A stretch of 18,275 bases of DNA. Origin: UBA11524 sp045132495. Lineage in GTDB: Bacteria > Bacillota > Clostridia > Christensenellales > Aristaeellaceae. Each line of letters starts with the position of its first letter. The first letter of the stretch is position 1. Below are positions 1 through 6,913 of this stretch, piece after piece. The position numbers and the translations under genes are program-made. Where the stretch lies: positions 1-18,275 of the forward strand of contig JBGUSK010000105.1 in assembly GCA_045132495.1 (NCBI GenBank), read 5' to 3'. Under the pieces are notes generated by a model that did not search any database, was not told the DNA's origin, and saw only the letters and a program-made list of their open reading frames with translations.

Positions 1-141
1 GAGATGGTTATGCCCGGCGACAACATCGACATGGAGATCACCCTGATCACCCCCATCGCCATGGAGAAGGGCCTGCGCTTCGCTATCCGCGAGGGCGGCC
101 GTACCGTCGGCTCCGGCGTTATCGCTGAGGTCATCGAGTAA
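1..141 (+). CDS. tuf: Elongation factor Tu, C-terminal fragment
   Basis: This is the last 46 codons of EF-Tu, the GTPase that delivers aminoacyl-tRNA to the ribosome. The reading frame is open from the window edge and ends at TAA (139-141). The translated tail matches the end of EF-Tu domain 3: the GDNI element is followed by PIAMEKGLRFAIREGGRTVG and ends in GVIAEVIE. Codon choice is strongly biased (CTG, ATC, GGC), as expected of a highly expressed gene. The start and the G domain are outside the window. A strong intrinsic terminator follows 36 bases after the stop, so tuf is the last gene of its transcript here. Confidence 0.97.
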   Translation, partial: EMVMPGDNIDMEITLITPIAMEKGLRFAIREGGRTVGSGVIAEVIE

Positions 142-177
142 GTAGAACGCCAACAGGCTTTTACGCTCACAATCACA

Positions 178-208
178 AGGGCGCTCGTCGAAAGGCGGGC
201 GCTCTTTT
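178..208 (+). terminator. Intrinsic terminator of tuf
   Basis: A 12-bp stem (178-189 with 194-205, three of the pairs G-U) is capped by a GAAA tetraloop (190-193) and runs directly into four T residues (205-208). On the opposite strand the hairpin is not followed by T residues, so it should act on tuf only. The last T overlaps the stop codon of the convergent gene at 208. Confidence 0.85.
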
Positions 209-864
209 CATGTCCGAAAATATACGCGATTTTCCTCCAGAGAATCCTCGACCCAAACGCCGGTGTTTTCGACAAGGATTCTCCGCGCAAGGCCAATGCC
301 CTCAACGACCATATCTGCTTTGGCAGTCCCATACGGCAGGTGCAGCACCTGCTCGCTCACACCGATCCACAGCCCCGTATCATCCGCCGTCAGTGCTCCT
401 GGAATCCCCGCAAAACGGGTGATTTCAAGGCTGTGTCCTGCGGACAGATCCAGCTGGAGCAGCGCAGTGCACACCTCCTGTTCGGGCAGGAGGGTCAGCA
501 CCCAGGCAGACGCAGCCCGGACATGCACCCGCTCGGGCATGCCTGGCAGAGAATACTCCGCTGATTCGCTCAAATCCGGCAGGTGCAGCAGATGCAGCCG
601 TCCGTCCGCGCCGCCGCAGATGTACGCGGTATCATCCGAGACTGACATGTCCTGCGGATACACCCCCACCCGCGCAGTACGGATCAACCCATCGCCGTCC
701 CAAAGGGAGAGGCAGTCCGTGTCGGAAGAGAGCAGCAGGGCATGGCCGTGCCACAGGGCCAGGGCCTCAATCTCCCGATCACAGGGGAAGCTGCGTCCTG
801 CGTGATACAGCCGGTGCGCTGCGTTGTCCACATATGTGCCCTCGGATCGCACAAGCATCCCCAT
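208..864 (-). CDS. Beta-propeller-like protein of unknown function
   Basis: This is a 218-aa protein with no family I can name. The start was chosen at 864 because a perfect AGGAGGT (872-878, complement) sits 7 bases upstream. The open frame extends further to 978, but that part has no ribosome-binding site. The protein has no signal peptide and no membrane segment. It shows short, loosely repeated beta-strand blocks of the type seen in YncE/WD-like propellers, for example CLSLWDGDGLIRTARVGVYP, AYICGGADGRLHLLHLP and GLWIGVSEQVLHLP. These are spaced about 35-45 residues apart. About five such blocks would make an incomplete or small propeller. It is cytoplasmic by inference. It faces tuf tail to tail and is transcribed divergently from the TSCPD gene at 1020. 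Propeller assignment is from pattern only. Confidence 0.7.
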   Translation of the reverse strand: MGMLVRSEGTYVDNAAHRLYHAGRSFPCDREIEALALWHGHALLLSSDTDCLSLWDGDGLIRTARVGVYPQDMSVSDDTAYICGGADGRLHLLHLPDLSESAEYSLPGMPERVHVRAASAWVLTLLPEQEVCTALLQLDLSAGHSLEITRFAGIPGALTADDTGLWIGVSEQVLHLPYGTAKADMVVEGIGLARRILVENTGVWVEDSLEENRVYFRT

Positions 865-916
865 GTGCGCCACCTCCTGCGTCAAACTATGCGATTTTGT
901 GGGAAGTTGTGCAGGA

Positions 917-945
917 ATTATGCCAGTGCATGTAGAATGATACAA
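917..945 (-). promoter_or_regulatory. Candidate sigma-A promoter for the propeller-like gene
   Basis: Reading the - strand, TTGTAT (945-940) is separated by 17 bases from CATAAT (922-917), and a TGG precedes the -10 as an extended -10 element. It lies about 50 bases upstream of the start codon at 864. The -35 is weak; the extended -10 makes up for it. Confidence 0.4.
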
Positions 946-946
946 T
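918..946 (+). promoter_or_regulatory. Weak candidate promoter for the TSCPD-helicase pair
   Basis: On the + strand TACAAT (941-946) lies 17 bases after a poor -35 TTATGC (918-923). A second possible -10, TATACT (996-1001), lacks a recognisable -35. Either would serve the genes at 1020 and 1262. The first almost exactly overlaps the opposing promoter, so the two could compete. Confidence 0.22.
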
Positions 947-1019
947 TTGGCGGAATTTCCGCTGTTTTTCGCGTGCACCAGTCATCGACTGAGTCTATAC
1001 TGAAAGGAAGCATAACATC

Positions 1020-1259
1020 ATGTTCACCTACAAGACCAACGGCACCTGCTCCACCCAGATTGATCTGGAGATCCAGGACGGCATCATCACCTACTGCAAG
1101 TTCACCCGCGGCTGCAAGGGCAACACCGAGGGCCTGGCCCGCTCTGTCATTGGCCGCAAGGCGGAGGAAATCGCTGAGATCCTGCAGGGCATCGAGTGCC
1201 GCGGCAATACCTCCTGTCCCGATCAGCTGTCCAAGGCGATCCGTGCGTACAAGGAGTAA
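1020..1259 (+). CDS. TSCPD-domain protein, TIGR03905 family
   Basis: This 79-aa protein belongs to the small TSCPD/TIGR03905 family found mainly in Clostridia; its biochemical role is not established. Cysteines fall at positions 10, 26, 32, 60 and 66, and the family signature TSCPD is at 64-68. The conserved cysteine pattern suggests metal or redox chemistry, but that is inference. TSCPD domains also occur at the C terminus of some class II ribonucleotide reductases. The start has AGGAAG (1005-1010) 9 bases upstream. The stop codon is only 2 bases before the helicase ATG, and the helicase ribosome-binding site lies in the last codons of this gene, so the two are translationally coupled. Confidence 0.9.
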   Translation: MFTYKTNGTCSTQIDLEIQDGIITYCKFTRGCKGNTEGLARSVIGRKAEEIAEILQGIECRGNTSCPDQLSKAIRAYKE

Positions 1260-1261
1260 TC

Positions 1262-2437
1262 ATGTCTGAAACCACACAAGTTACCTTTGAATCCATGGAT
1301 CTCTCCAAGGAGATCATGCTGGCCATCAAGGACATGGGCTTCACCACGCCCTCCACGGTGCAGGCCCGCACCATCCCCCTGATGATGGACGGCGTGGACA
1401 TCAACGCCATCGCCCCCACCGGTACCGGCAAGACCTGCGCCTTTGGCATCCCCATGCTGGAGTACGTGCAGCTGCAGGATGAGTGCATCCAGGAAGTTGT
1501 CCTGGCCCCCACCCGCGAGCTGGCGCTGCAAATCGGCGATGAGCTGACCAAGCTGGCCAAGTACATCAAGGGCTGCCGTATTGCTGTGCTTTACGGCGGA
1601 CAGCCCATCCCCAAGCAGCTTGCAGCGCTTAAGCGTAAGCCGCAGATTATCGTTGCCACGCCCGGTCGTCTGCTGGATCACATGAATCGCGGCAACATCA
1701 AGTTGAATCATGTTCACACCATGGTGCTGGACGAGGCGGACGAAATGCTCAACATGGGCTTCGTCAAGGATGTGACCAAGATCATCGAGGCCACTCCCAA
1801 GGAGCGGCAGCTGGTGCTGTTCTCTGCGACGATGCATCAGGAAGTCCTCACCATCGCCTGGAAGTACCAGAATGATCCGGTGGAGATCACCGTCGAGGCG
1901 ACCAAGGAGGATCGTCCGCAGATCGCCCAGTACGTTATCGCCACCGAGCAGCCCAAGAAGATCGACAACCTGCTCTACCTACTGGATGCGGATGTGTATC
2001 AGCGCATCATGATCTTCTGCAACACCAAGTTCATGACGGATCGCCTGACCTCCAAGCTGAAGAAGGAGGGCTACTCTGCTGAGTGCCTGCACGGAGATAT
2101 TCCCCAGAGCAAGCGCAACGTGGTCATGAGCGATTTTCGCAAGGGTAAGTTCGCGATCTTGGTTGCCACCGACGTGGCCGCGCGCGGCATTGACGTGGAC
2201 GATGTGGAAGCCGTCATCAACTTCGACCTGCCGGAGGAGAACGAGTACTACCTGCATCGCATTGGCCGTACCGGCCGCGCCCACAAGCATGGCGTGAGCT
2301 TCTCTCTGGTGACCTTCCGCGAGAGCGTCCGCATGGATGAGATCCTCAAGTACATGATCGCCAAGCCCCTGCCGCTGCACTTCGAGGATGATGTGCTGCG
2401 CAATGAGGACGGCACCGCGTTCTTTGATCATATATAA
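1262..2437 (+). CDS. DEAD-box ATP-dependent RNA helicase
   Basis: A 391-aa RNA helicase of superfamily 2 that unwinds or remodels RNA using ATP. The full motif set is visible: Q motif around 27-36, Walker A APTGTGKT 51-58, PTRELA 83-88, TPGR 133-136, DEAD 157-160, SAT 188-190, VATDVAARGIDV 301-312 and HRIGRTGR 332-339. The protein ends about 50 residues after motif VI, with no basic or RNA-binding tail of the DbpA/CsdA type, so it is a core-only enzyme. The start at 1262 is supported by AAGGAG at 1251-1256; an upstream in-frame ATG at 1196 is inside the preceding gene and is not used. It is the second gene of a coupled pair with the TSCPD protein. The likely roles, ribosome assembly or cold adaptation, are inferred from the family. 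Confidence 0.95.
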   Translation: MSETTQVTFESMDLSKEIMLAIKDMGFTTPSTVQARTIPLMMDGVDINAIAPTGTGKTCAFGIPMLEYVQLQDECIQEVVLAPTRELALQIGDELTKLAKYIKGCRIAVLYGGQPIPKQLAALKRKPQIIVATPGRLLDHMNRGNIKLNHVHTMVLDEADEMLNMGFVKDVTKIIEATPKERQLVLFSATMHQEVLTIAWKYQNDPVEITVEATKEDRPQIAQYVIATEQPKKIDNLLYLLDADVYQRIMIFCNTKFMTDRLTSKLKKEGYSAECLHGDIPQSKRNVVMSDFRKGKFAILVATDVAARGIDVDDVEAVINFDLPEENEYYLHRIGRTGRAHKHGVSFSLVTFRESVRMDEILKYMIAKPLPLHFEDDVLRNEDGTAFFDHI

Positions 2438-2489
2438 GAAATTTTGCCGCCGGTGAAAGATTTTGCCGGCGGCATTCGTCTTATATATG
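2429..2489 (+). terminator. Nested inverted repeat over the helicase stop codon, possible terminator
   Basis: An outer pair of perfect 11-bp arms (2429-2439 CATATATAAGA with 2479-2489) encloses an inner pair of 9-bp arms (2445-2453 TGCCGCCGG with 2466-2474). The helicase stop TAA (2435-2437) is inside the outer left arm. The inner hairpin is GC-rich but is followed by TTCGTCTT rather than a clean T run, so it may only attenuate or stabilise the transcript end. Confidence 0.5.
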
Positions 2490-2513
2490 AGTGAATTGAT
2501 GAGGAGGCAAGCT

Positions 2514-3344
2514 ATGCGGAAGAAAAAGTGGCTGATCCGCCTGGCAGTACTGGCGGTATTGATCGTTCTGGCAGTCATTGGCCTTGACCAGCGGATGATC
2601 GTCCGCCGCTATACGGTGGCAAGCGACAAGATTGAAAAGCCCGTCCGCCTGGCGGTACTGACGGACTTCCATGGCTGCGATTACGGCCCCGATGGCGTGG
2701 AATTGGTACAGGCGGTCACGGAGCTTCAACCGGACGCGATCCTGCTGGTGGGGGATATGTTCTCTGCTGATGGCAACCCGGAAGAGGAGCTTCGAATGTT
2801 CCGGCAGCTGGACGGCATCGCCTTCACCTATTATGTCACCGGCAATCATGAGTATTGGGAATACGATGTGCCTCGGTTGGCAGAGCGCATTCACGACACC
2901 GGTGTGACCGTGCTCAGCCAGAACTGCGTGAGTCTGGTGGCGGATGGGCAGCGCATCAACCTTTGCGGTATTCCTGACCCGTATGCCTATGTCGATACGG
3001 AGGAGGCACTGAACTGGGCGGTGGATGATATTGACCATCCGGCGTTCACCGTGCTGCTGGCGCATCGTCCGGAACTGATTGAAAAGTATGCAGCCACGGC
3101 TGCCTTCGACCTGGTGGTGTCCGGACATGCCCACGGGGGACAAATCCGCGTTCCCTTCCTCGTAAACGGCCTGTACGCGCCCAATCAGGGGTGGTTCCCC
3201 CAATATGCAGGCGGGCAGTACGAGGTGGACGGCACGACAATGATCGTCAGCCGGGGATTGTCGGTTCATCGCCAGTGGTGGATTCCCCGCGTATTCAACC
3301 GGCCCGAGCTTCTGCTGGTCGAATTGCGGCCATTGGGCCGGTAA
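2514..3344 (+). CDS. Membrane-anchored metallophosphoesterase (YkuE-like)
   Basis: A 276-aa calcineurin-like phosphoesterase with a two-metal active site. Visible motifs are DFH (51-53), GD (80-81), GNHE (110-113), the single His of AHRPE (184) and GHAHGGQ (204-210), which together give all metal ligands expected of the family. A positively charged start (MRKKKW) and one hydrophobic stretch (about 8-24) form an uncleaved signal anchor, so the catalytic domain should face outward. In YkuE-like relatives the domain acts at the cell surface, and lipid or cell-wall phosphoesters are plausible substrates. This is inference. The start is set by AGGAGG (2502-2507), 6 bases upstream; in-frame ATGs at 2487 and 2499 lack a ribosome-binding site. 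It follows the helicase by 76 bases. Confidence 0.92.
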   Translation: MRKKKWLIRLAVLAVLIVLAVIGLDQRMIVRRYTVASDKIEKPVRLAVLTDFHGCDYGPDGVELVQAVTELQPDAILLVGDMFSADGNPEEELRMFRQLDGIAFTYYVTGNHEYWEYDVPRLAERIHDTGVTVLSQNCVSLVADGQRINLCGIPDPYAYVDTEEALNWAVDDIDHPAFTVLLAHRPELIEKYAATAAFDLVVSGHAHGGQIRVPFLVNGLYAPNQGWFPQYAGGQYEVDGTTMIVSRGLSVHRQWWIPRVFNRPELLLVELRPLGR

Positions 3345-3401
3345 AATCCACAATGTTGCAGGAAATTGCCGTATTTTCCCTGTTTTCAGACAAAATCCCC
3401 C

Positions 3402-3430
3402 TTGCTAAACTTGCAAATATGGGCTATAAT
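3402..3430 (+). promoter_or_regulatory. Strong sigma-A promoter for the structured RNA and zinc-ribbon gene
   Basis: TTGCTA (3402-3407), a 17-base spacer, then a perfect TATAAT (3425-3430). Transcription would begin near 3437. It is the cleanest promoter in the + strand part of the window, and it sits 266 bases before the next start codon, implying a long untranslated RNA. Confidence 0.75.
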
Positions 3431-3436
3431 GAGCGC

Positions 3437-3664
3437 GGTTGGATTCTTCGGGTCTGTGGTTGCAAGCCGATGCCAGTCGCAGGCAAAGCGGTCCACGTAA
3501 CCCGGCCAAAGCGCCGGTGAGCATGGTGCGGTTTAGAAGTAAGACCGTCCGGGGCTGGACTTCGTCCAGACCTCGAGAGGAGTGCGTGAGGGCACTGATC
3601 GTGCAGAGCTACCTCCCAGACGGCGAGTGTGGGGTCAAAAACCAGGTCAGCCGGAGATACAGCC
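3437..3664 (+). ncRNA. Structured non-coding RNA, possibly a raiA-type RNA
   Basis: No convincing gene lies between 3345 and 3695, yet a strong promoter reads into it and the sequence is dense with stems. Stems I can pair by hand are: 3437-3441/3660-3664 (would close the whole RNA), 3450-3453/3500-3503, 3456-3459/3493-3496, 3467-3469/3489-3491, 3471-3474/3482-3485, 3502-3506/3513-3517, 3529-3532/3544-3547, 3555-3560/3564-3569 (extended by 3551-3554 with 3571-3574), 3581-3585/3592-3596 and 3614-3618/3630-3634. The size, multi-branched fold, clostridial host and position ahead of a small conserved gene recall the raiA RNA motif of Bacillota and Actinomycetota. That name is only a suggestion from memory. 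Alternatives are another orphan RNA or a long regulatory leader of the zinc-ribbon gene. No strong terminator separates it from that gene; a run of six T (3674-3679) follows. Confidence 0.55.
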
Positions 3665-3695
3665 TATTTCAAATTTTTTCAGGGGGTTCCAAACC

Positions 3696-3977
3696 ATGTA
3701 CGAAGACAAGACGCTGGTATGCAAAGACTGCGGCAATGAGTTCATTTTCTCTGCCGGTGAACAGGCGTTCTACGCCGAGAAGGGTTTCCAGAATGAGCCC
3801 ACCCGCTGCCGCGACTGCCGTATGGCTCGCAAGGCTTCCCGTCCCGCTGCCGGCGCTCCCCGCGAGATGTTCGACGCCGTGTGCGCCGAGTGCGGTCAGC
3901 CCACCAAGGTTCCCTTCCAGCCCCGTGAGGATCGTCCCGTGTTCTGCAGCGCTTGCTTCGCTGCTCGTCGTGGCTGA
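3696..3977 (+). CDS. Double zinc-ribbon protein (zf-trcl plus CxxC-x17-CxxC)
   Basis: A 93-aa protein with two zinc-ribbon units. The first has C9/C12 and C38/C41 and matches the 'probable zinc-ribbon' family common in Clostridia (VCKDCGNEF, AGEQAFYAEKGF, PTRCRDCR). The second has C63/C66 and C84/C87 with exactly 17 residues between the pairs, which fits the CxxC-x17-CxxC family. A basic, Ala/Pro-rich linker (42-57) joins them. The role is unknown; zinc binding and nucleic-acid or ribosome association are inference. The start at 3696 is chosen because AGGGGG (3681-3686) lies 9 bases upstream and the family N terminus (MYEDKTLVC) begins there. The gene is read from the promoter at 3402 through the structured RNA, and ends at a strong terminator. 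Confidence 0.92.
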   Translation: MYEDKTLVCKDCGNEFIFSAGEQAFYAEKGFQNEPTRCRDCRMARKASRPAAGAPREMFDAVCAECGQPTKVPFQPREDRPVFCSACFAARRG

Positions 3978-4011
3978 TTGACCCTCTGATTCAACCGGCT
4001 TCATGCCAAAG

Positions 4012-4040
4012 AAGGCTCCCTCTTGCGAGGGAGCCTTTTT
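4012..4040. terminator. Bidirectional intrinsic terminator
   Basis: A perfect 9-bp stem GGCTCCCTC (4014-4022) pairs with GAGGGAGCC (4027-4035) around a TTGC loop and is followed by five T (4036-4040). On the - strand the stem is followed by TTCTTT. It lies between the convergent zinc-ribbon gene (ends 3977) and the stalk protein gene (ends 4052), so it should stop transcription from both sides. Confidence 0.93.
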
Positions 4041-4051
4041 CGTGTGCGATC

Positions 4052-6913
4052 TTACCATGAGAATCCGCCGTAGGAAGGCGGCTTGAGCTGCATGCCATCC
4101 TCGATCGCGTCCTGCAGCGCAGAGCTGCTGGAAGGCGCTGTAGTCGCTGCAGGACGGTAGGGGGTGATCGCGGGTGTGGAGGTGGCGTAATACAGGGGCA
4201 GCTCATCGCTGCTGGGGGAGGGGGTGGGCTGCCCGTTCAACAGATCGCGGATGTCCTGTGTGTCGATACCGCGCTCGTCGGGGAAGTAGTCCACGGTGAA
4301 CAACTCGCTGCCGTCGGGGGCGAACACCTTGAGACGCAGGGCACTGCAGTTCAGCGGGATTTTGTTGGAGGCGATCTTCGCGCAGAGCAGGTCGCTGCGG
4401 GCATTCGTCAGCTCAGAGGGCAGGATGGGTGCCTCGCCGTAGCTGTCGATGACTGTATCCACCTGGGTGAGCCGCATGTAGGCGCCCTCGGGCAGGTCGC
4501 CCGTGTAGCGGAAGTACACCGTCAGGACGTCAAAATCGTTGTAGCGGCGCAGGGTCACGTTGTAGTTGGCGTAGTTCTTCACCTTCTCCAGCATCTGGAA
4601 CTTGCGCTTGCTGCGGGCTTCCGCATAGGGAGGCTCAGTGGGCGCAGGGGTGGGGGATACGCTGGGATCGGCGGTGGCTGCTACGGTGATGGTTGGCGCA
4701 GGCGTCTCCTCCTCGGGTTCAGGGGTTGCGGTGGGGAGCATGGAACGGGCAATGGAAGCCTCGTATCCGCCGGCCCATAGTGCGTTTGCGATGGTAACAG
4801 CAAAGTCGGCGTAGAACTGTTCATTTCCTTTTGCATCATAGCATCTCAAACGGTAAGCCTGCAGGGAGCCCTGCAGTTGATCTGTGATGATGGTGGCTGT
4901 CAGCAAATCGCCTTCGCCCTTTTCGATCACTGCTTCGCCGAAGTTGCCCTCCAGATATCCCGCTTGTGTGACGCGCAGCACAGCGTTAGCGGGAAGCTCG
5001 CCGGAATAGCGGAATTCGATCTTCAGGACAGACAGGCCATCCTGATAACGGCGATGGGTTGCACTTTTGAGGCTAAAGTGTTTGACAGGATCCAGCAGTG
5101 CGTATCGTGCCTGACTGATGAATTTGCTCTCAGGCGGTACGGTAGGCGCAGGGGTCGGTGTGACATCACTGGGCAGCGGCGTAGGGGTTGATGTTTCAGC
5201 CGGGCGTGTGGTAGCAATGGGGTCCATTTCCGACCAGCCGGCGGGGGCACGTCCATTCAGCTTGTAGAAGGCTTTGAAGGAGCGAACCTGCGCACCAGGA
5301 GCGAAGGCTTCCATGTTGAACCTGTCGATGCGTCCAACCTGCTGGTTGAACAGGATGGTCACCTGCCGCGTGCCGTCTTCCAGTGTGACGATAGGTGCTT
5401 CCCCGAAGAAACCCATCTGGCCATCTACCAGAGAAATGCGCAGTGTGGTGCCATCAACGATTTCCTTGGAGTATTTGAACTGTGCCGTCAAGGAGCTCAT
5501 ATCCTCGTAGACACGCAGAACGGCACCCATGTCGGTGAAGTTTTTGGTGCTCTCGCGGAGCTTGAAGTTCACGGTGAGCTGGGCGGTATCTTGCGGCGGC
5601 TCCGTTGTGCCGGGTACGAGGGTAGGACGGGGTGTCGGGGTCGGCGTAGGCTTCACCGGCGGAATGGTCGGCACTTCCGGCGTGGAATCGGGTGTGGGCC
5701 ACTTTCCGTCCGCGCTGTCGAAGGACTTCAGCTTGAATTTGAGGGGGTAGATCTCCTTGCCGTCCGACCTGCAAAAGGAGAAGGTGATGAACTGGGCTTT
5801 GCCAAAGGCCCGGTCAAAGGGGACGGTTGCGCTGAGCTTGGTGCTCTTTTTTTCCCCCTTCGAAACGACGACGACCGGACTCTGACCGTAGTTGCCCTCT
5901 TTTGTATCCACTTTGGTCAGACGCAGGAATGCGCCATCCGGCGGCTCGTAGTTCCAGCCAGATGCGTGTGTGAAGTCGATCGTCATTTCGCTGGTGCCGT
6001 TGGAGTAGACGGTCATGACGGCTTGCTCACAGGAAGCTTTGGTGGTGTACTGGAGCTCGTAGATGGCCTCGACCAGCTTGACTGGTACAGGTGTAGGACT
6101 GGGGGTGGGTTCGGGTGTCGGAGTTGGCGTGGGTGACGGAGTAGGCGTAGGAGTGGGTGTAGGAGTAGGAGTAGGCGTGGGAGTAGGCGTGGGAGTAGGT
6201 GTGGGAGTAGGTGTGGGAGTGGGTGTAGGCGTAGGAGTAGGAGTAGGTGTGGGAGTAGGCGTCGGCGACGGAGTGGGAGTAGGCGTGGGAGTGGGCGTCG
6301 GCGACGGAGTAGGAGTAGGAGTGGGTGTAGGAGTCGGCGTCGGCGACGGAGTGGGGGTAGGCGTGGGTGTGGGAGTAGGCGTCGGCGACGGAGTAGGAGT
6401 AGGCGTCGGCGACGGAGTAGGTGTCGGCGTAGGCGTAGCCGTCGGCGTGGCTGTCGGCGTTGCCGTTTCAGCCGCCTTCGGAACCAATGTGACAATGACC
6501 GGCGTCGGCGTCACCAGAGGTGTGGCGGTCGGTGTGGCTGTAGGGGTAGCTGTCGGGGTGGGAGTAACCGTCGGTTCAGCCGTGAAGGTCGGGGTGGGAC
6601 TTGGCGTCGGGATGGGCGGAAGCGACGGATCGCTGATGGGCAGGAAAGTCACATCTGTGTCGGCGGGGGGCGGCGAATTGATCGGGTCTCCCACGTGGGA
6701 AAGGTAGTTGTAAGCCGTGATGCTGCCCACCAGCATCACAATGGCAGTGACGAACGCGAACGCGGGCATCAGCCGCCGGGTGCTGAACTGGCAGACGGCT
6801 GAGGTATGCTTCGCCTTCAGTTCATGGATCTGCCGCAGCACATTCTGCTGCATGCGCTCGGTGAATACCAGCGTGGAAAGGCTGGCGTCCAATGCACGTA
6901 TGAGGTTATTCAT
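4052..6913 (-). CDS. Large single-pass anti-sigma-like protein with Thr-Pro stalk and four ectodomains
   Basis: A 953-aa protein that I infer to be the membrane anti-sigma partner of the ECF sigma factor encoded just upstream. Layout: a short cytoplasmic head (1-48, helical, basic end), one membrane helix (about 50-70), a Thr-Pro/Ser-Pro stalk (about 98-278, nearly uninterrupted from 151), then four related domains at about 281-405, 445-560, 596-712 and 767-880. Thr-Pro linkers separate them, and a loose tail closes the protein. All four ectodomains share a core such as LRLTKVDTKEGNYGQSP, LRISLVDGQMGFFGEAP, LRVTQAGYLEGNFGEA and MRLTQVDTVIDSYGEAP. Its ATG lies inside the end of the sigma gene (8-nt overlap, ATGAATAA), typical of sigma/anti-sigma pairs. 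No zinc-type HxxxCxxC motif is seen in the head. The ligand of the ectodomains is unknown. RsgI-like sensors have a comparable head-TM-linker-ectodomain plan but pair with SigI, not an ECF factor. Confidence 0.85.
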   Translation of the reverse strand: MNNLIRALDASLSTLVFTERMQQNVLRQIHELKAKHTSAVCQFSTRRLMPAFAFVTAIVMLVGSITAYNYLSHVGDPINSPPPADTDVTFLPISDPSLPPIPTPSPTPTFTAEPTVTPTPTATPTATPTATPLVTPTPVIVTLVPKAAETATPTATPTATPTPTPTPSPTPTPTPSPTPTPTPTPTPTPSPTPTPTPTPTPTPSPTPTPTPTPTPSPTPTPTPTPTPTPTPTPTPTPTPTPTPTPTPTPTPTPTPTPTPSPTPTPTPEPTPSPTPVPVKLVEAIYELQYTTKASCEQAVMTVYSNGTSEMTIDFTHASGWNYEPPDGAFLRLTKVDTKEGNYGQSPVVVVSKGEKKSTKLSATVPFDRAFGKAQFITFSFCRSDGKEIYPLKFKLKSFDSADGKWPTPDSTPEVPTIPPVKPTPTPTPRPTLVPGTTEPPQDTAQLTVNFKLRESTKNFTDMGAVLRVYEDMSSLTAQFKYSKEIVDGTTLRISLVDGQMGFFGEAPIVTLEDGTRQVTILFNQQVGRIDRFNMEAFAPGAQVRSFKAFYKLNGRAPAGWSEMDPIATTRPAETSTPTPLPSDVTPTPAPTVPPESKFISQARYALLDPVKHFSLKSATHRRYQDGLSVLKIEFRYSGELPANAVLRVTQAGYLEGNFGEAVIEKGEGDLLTATIITDQLQGSLQAYRLRCYDAKGNEQFYADFAVTIANALWAGGYEASIARSMLPTATPEPEEETPAPTITVAATADPSVSPTPAPTEPPYAEARSKRKFQMLEKVKNYANYNVTLRRYNDFDVLTVYFRYTGDLPEGAYMRLTQVDTVIDSYGEAPILPSELTNARSDLLCAKIASNKIPLNCSALRLKVFAPDGSELFTVDYFPDERGIDTQDIRDLLNGQPTPSPSSDELPLYYATSTPAITPYRPAATTAPSSSSALQDAIEDGMQLKPPSYGGFSW
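6080..6622 (-). repeat. Low-complexity Thr-Pro coding repeat
   Basis: Short tandem units of about 6 and 12 bases (ACNCCN, with occasional TCNCC) encode TPTP and SPTP. The run is densest at 6080-6463 and more open up to 6622. Third positions vary (A, C, T), so the protein repeat is more uniform than the DNA. The tract is expected to change in length by slippage or unequal recombination, and may be mis-assembled. Confidence 0.9.

Noticed and set aside
3582..3695. An N-terminal extension of the zinc-ribbon protein into the structured RNA (ATG 3582).
   Set aside because: The extension is not family-like and lacks a ribosome-binding site, while the ATG at 3696 has one and begins the conserved sequence.
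3439..3981. A 180-codon open frame on the + strand across the structured RNA and the zinc-ribbon gene.
   Set aside because: It runs out of frame with the conserved zinc-ribbon gene, has no cysteine motif or domain, and its first part covers paired RNA segments.
6063..6707. A Gly-Val repeat protein on the + strand.
   Set aside because: It is the reverse complement of the Thr-Pro stalk tract; the sense frame has membrane and domain context and this one has none.
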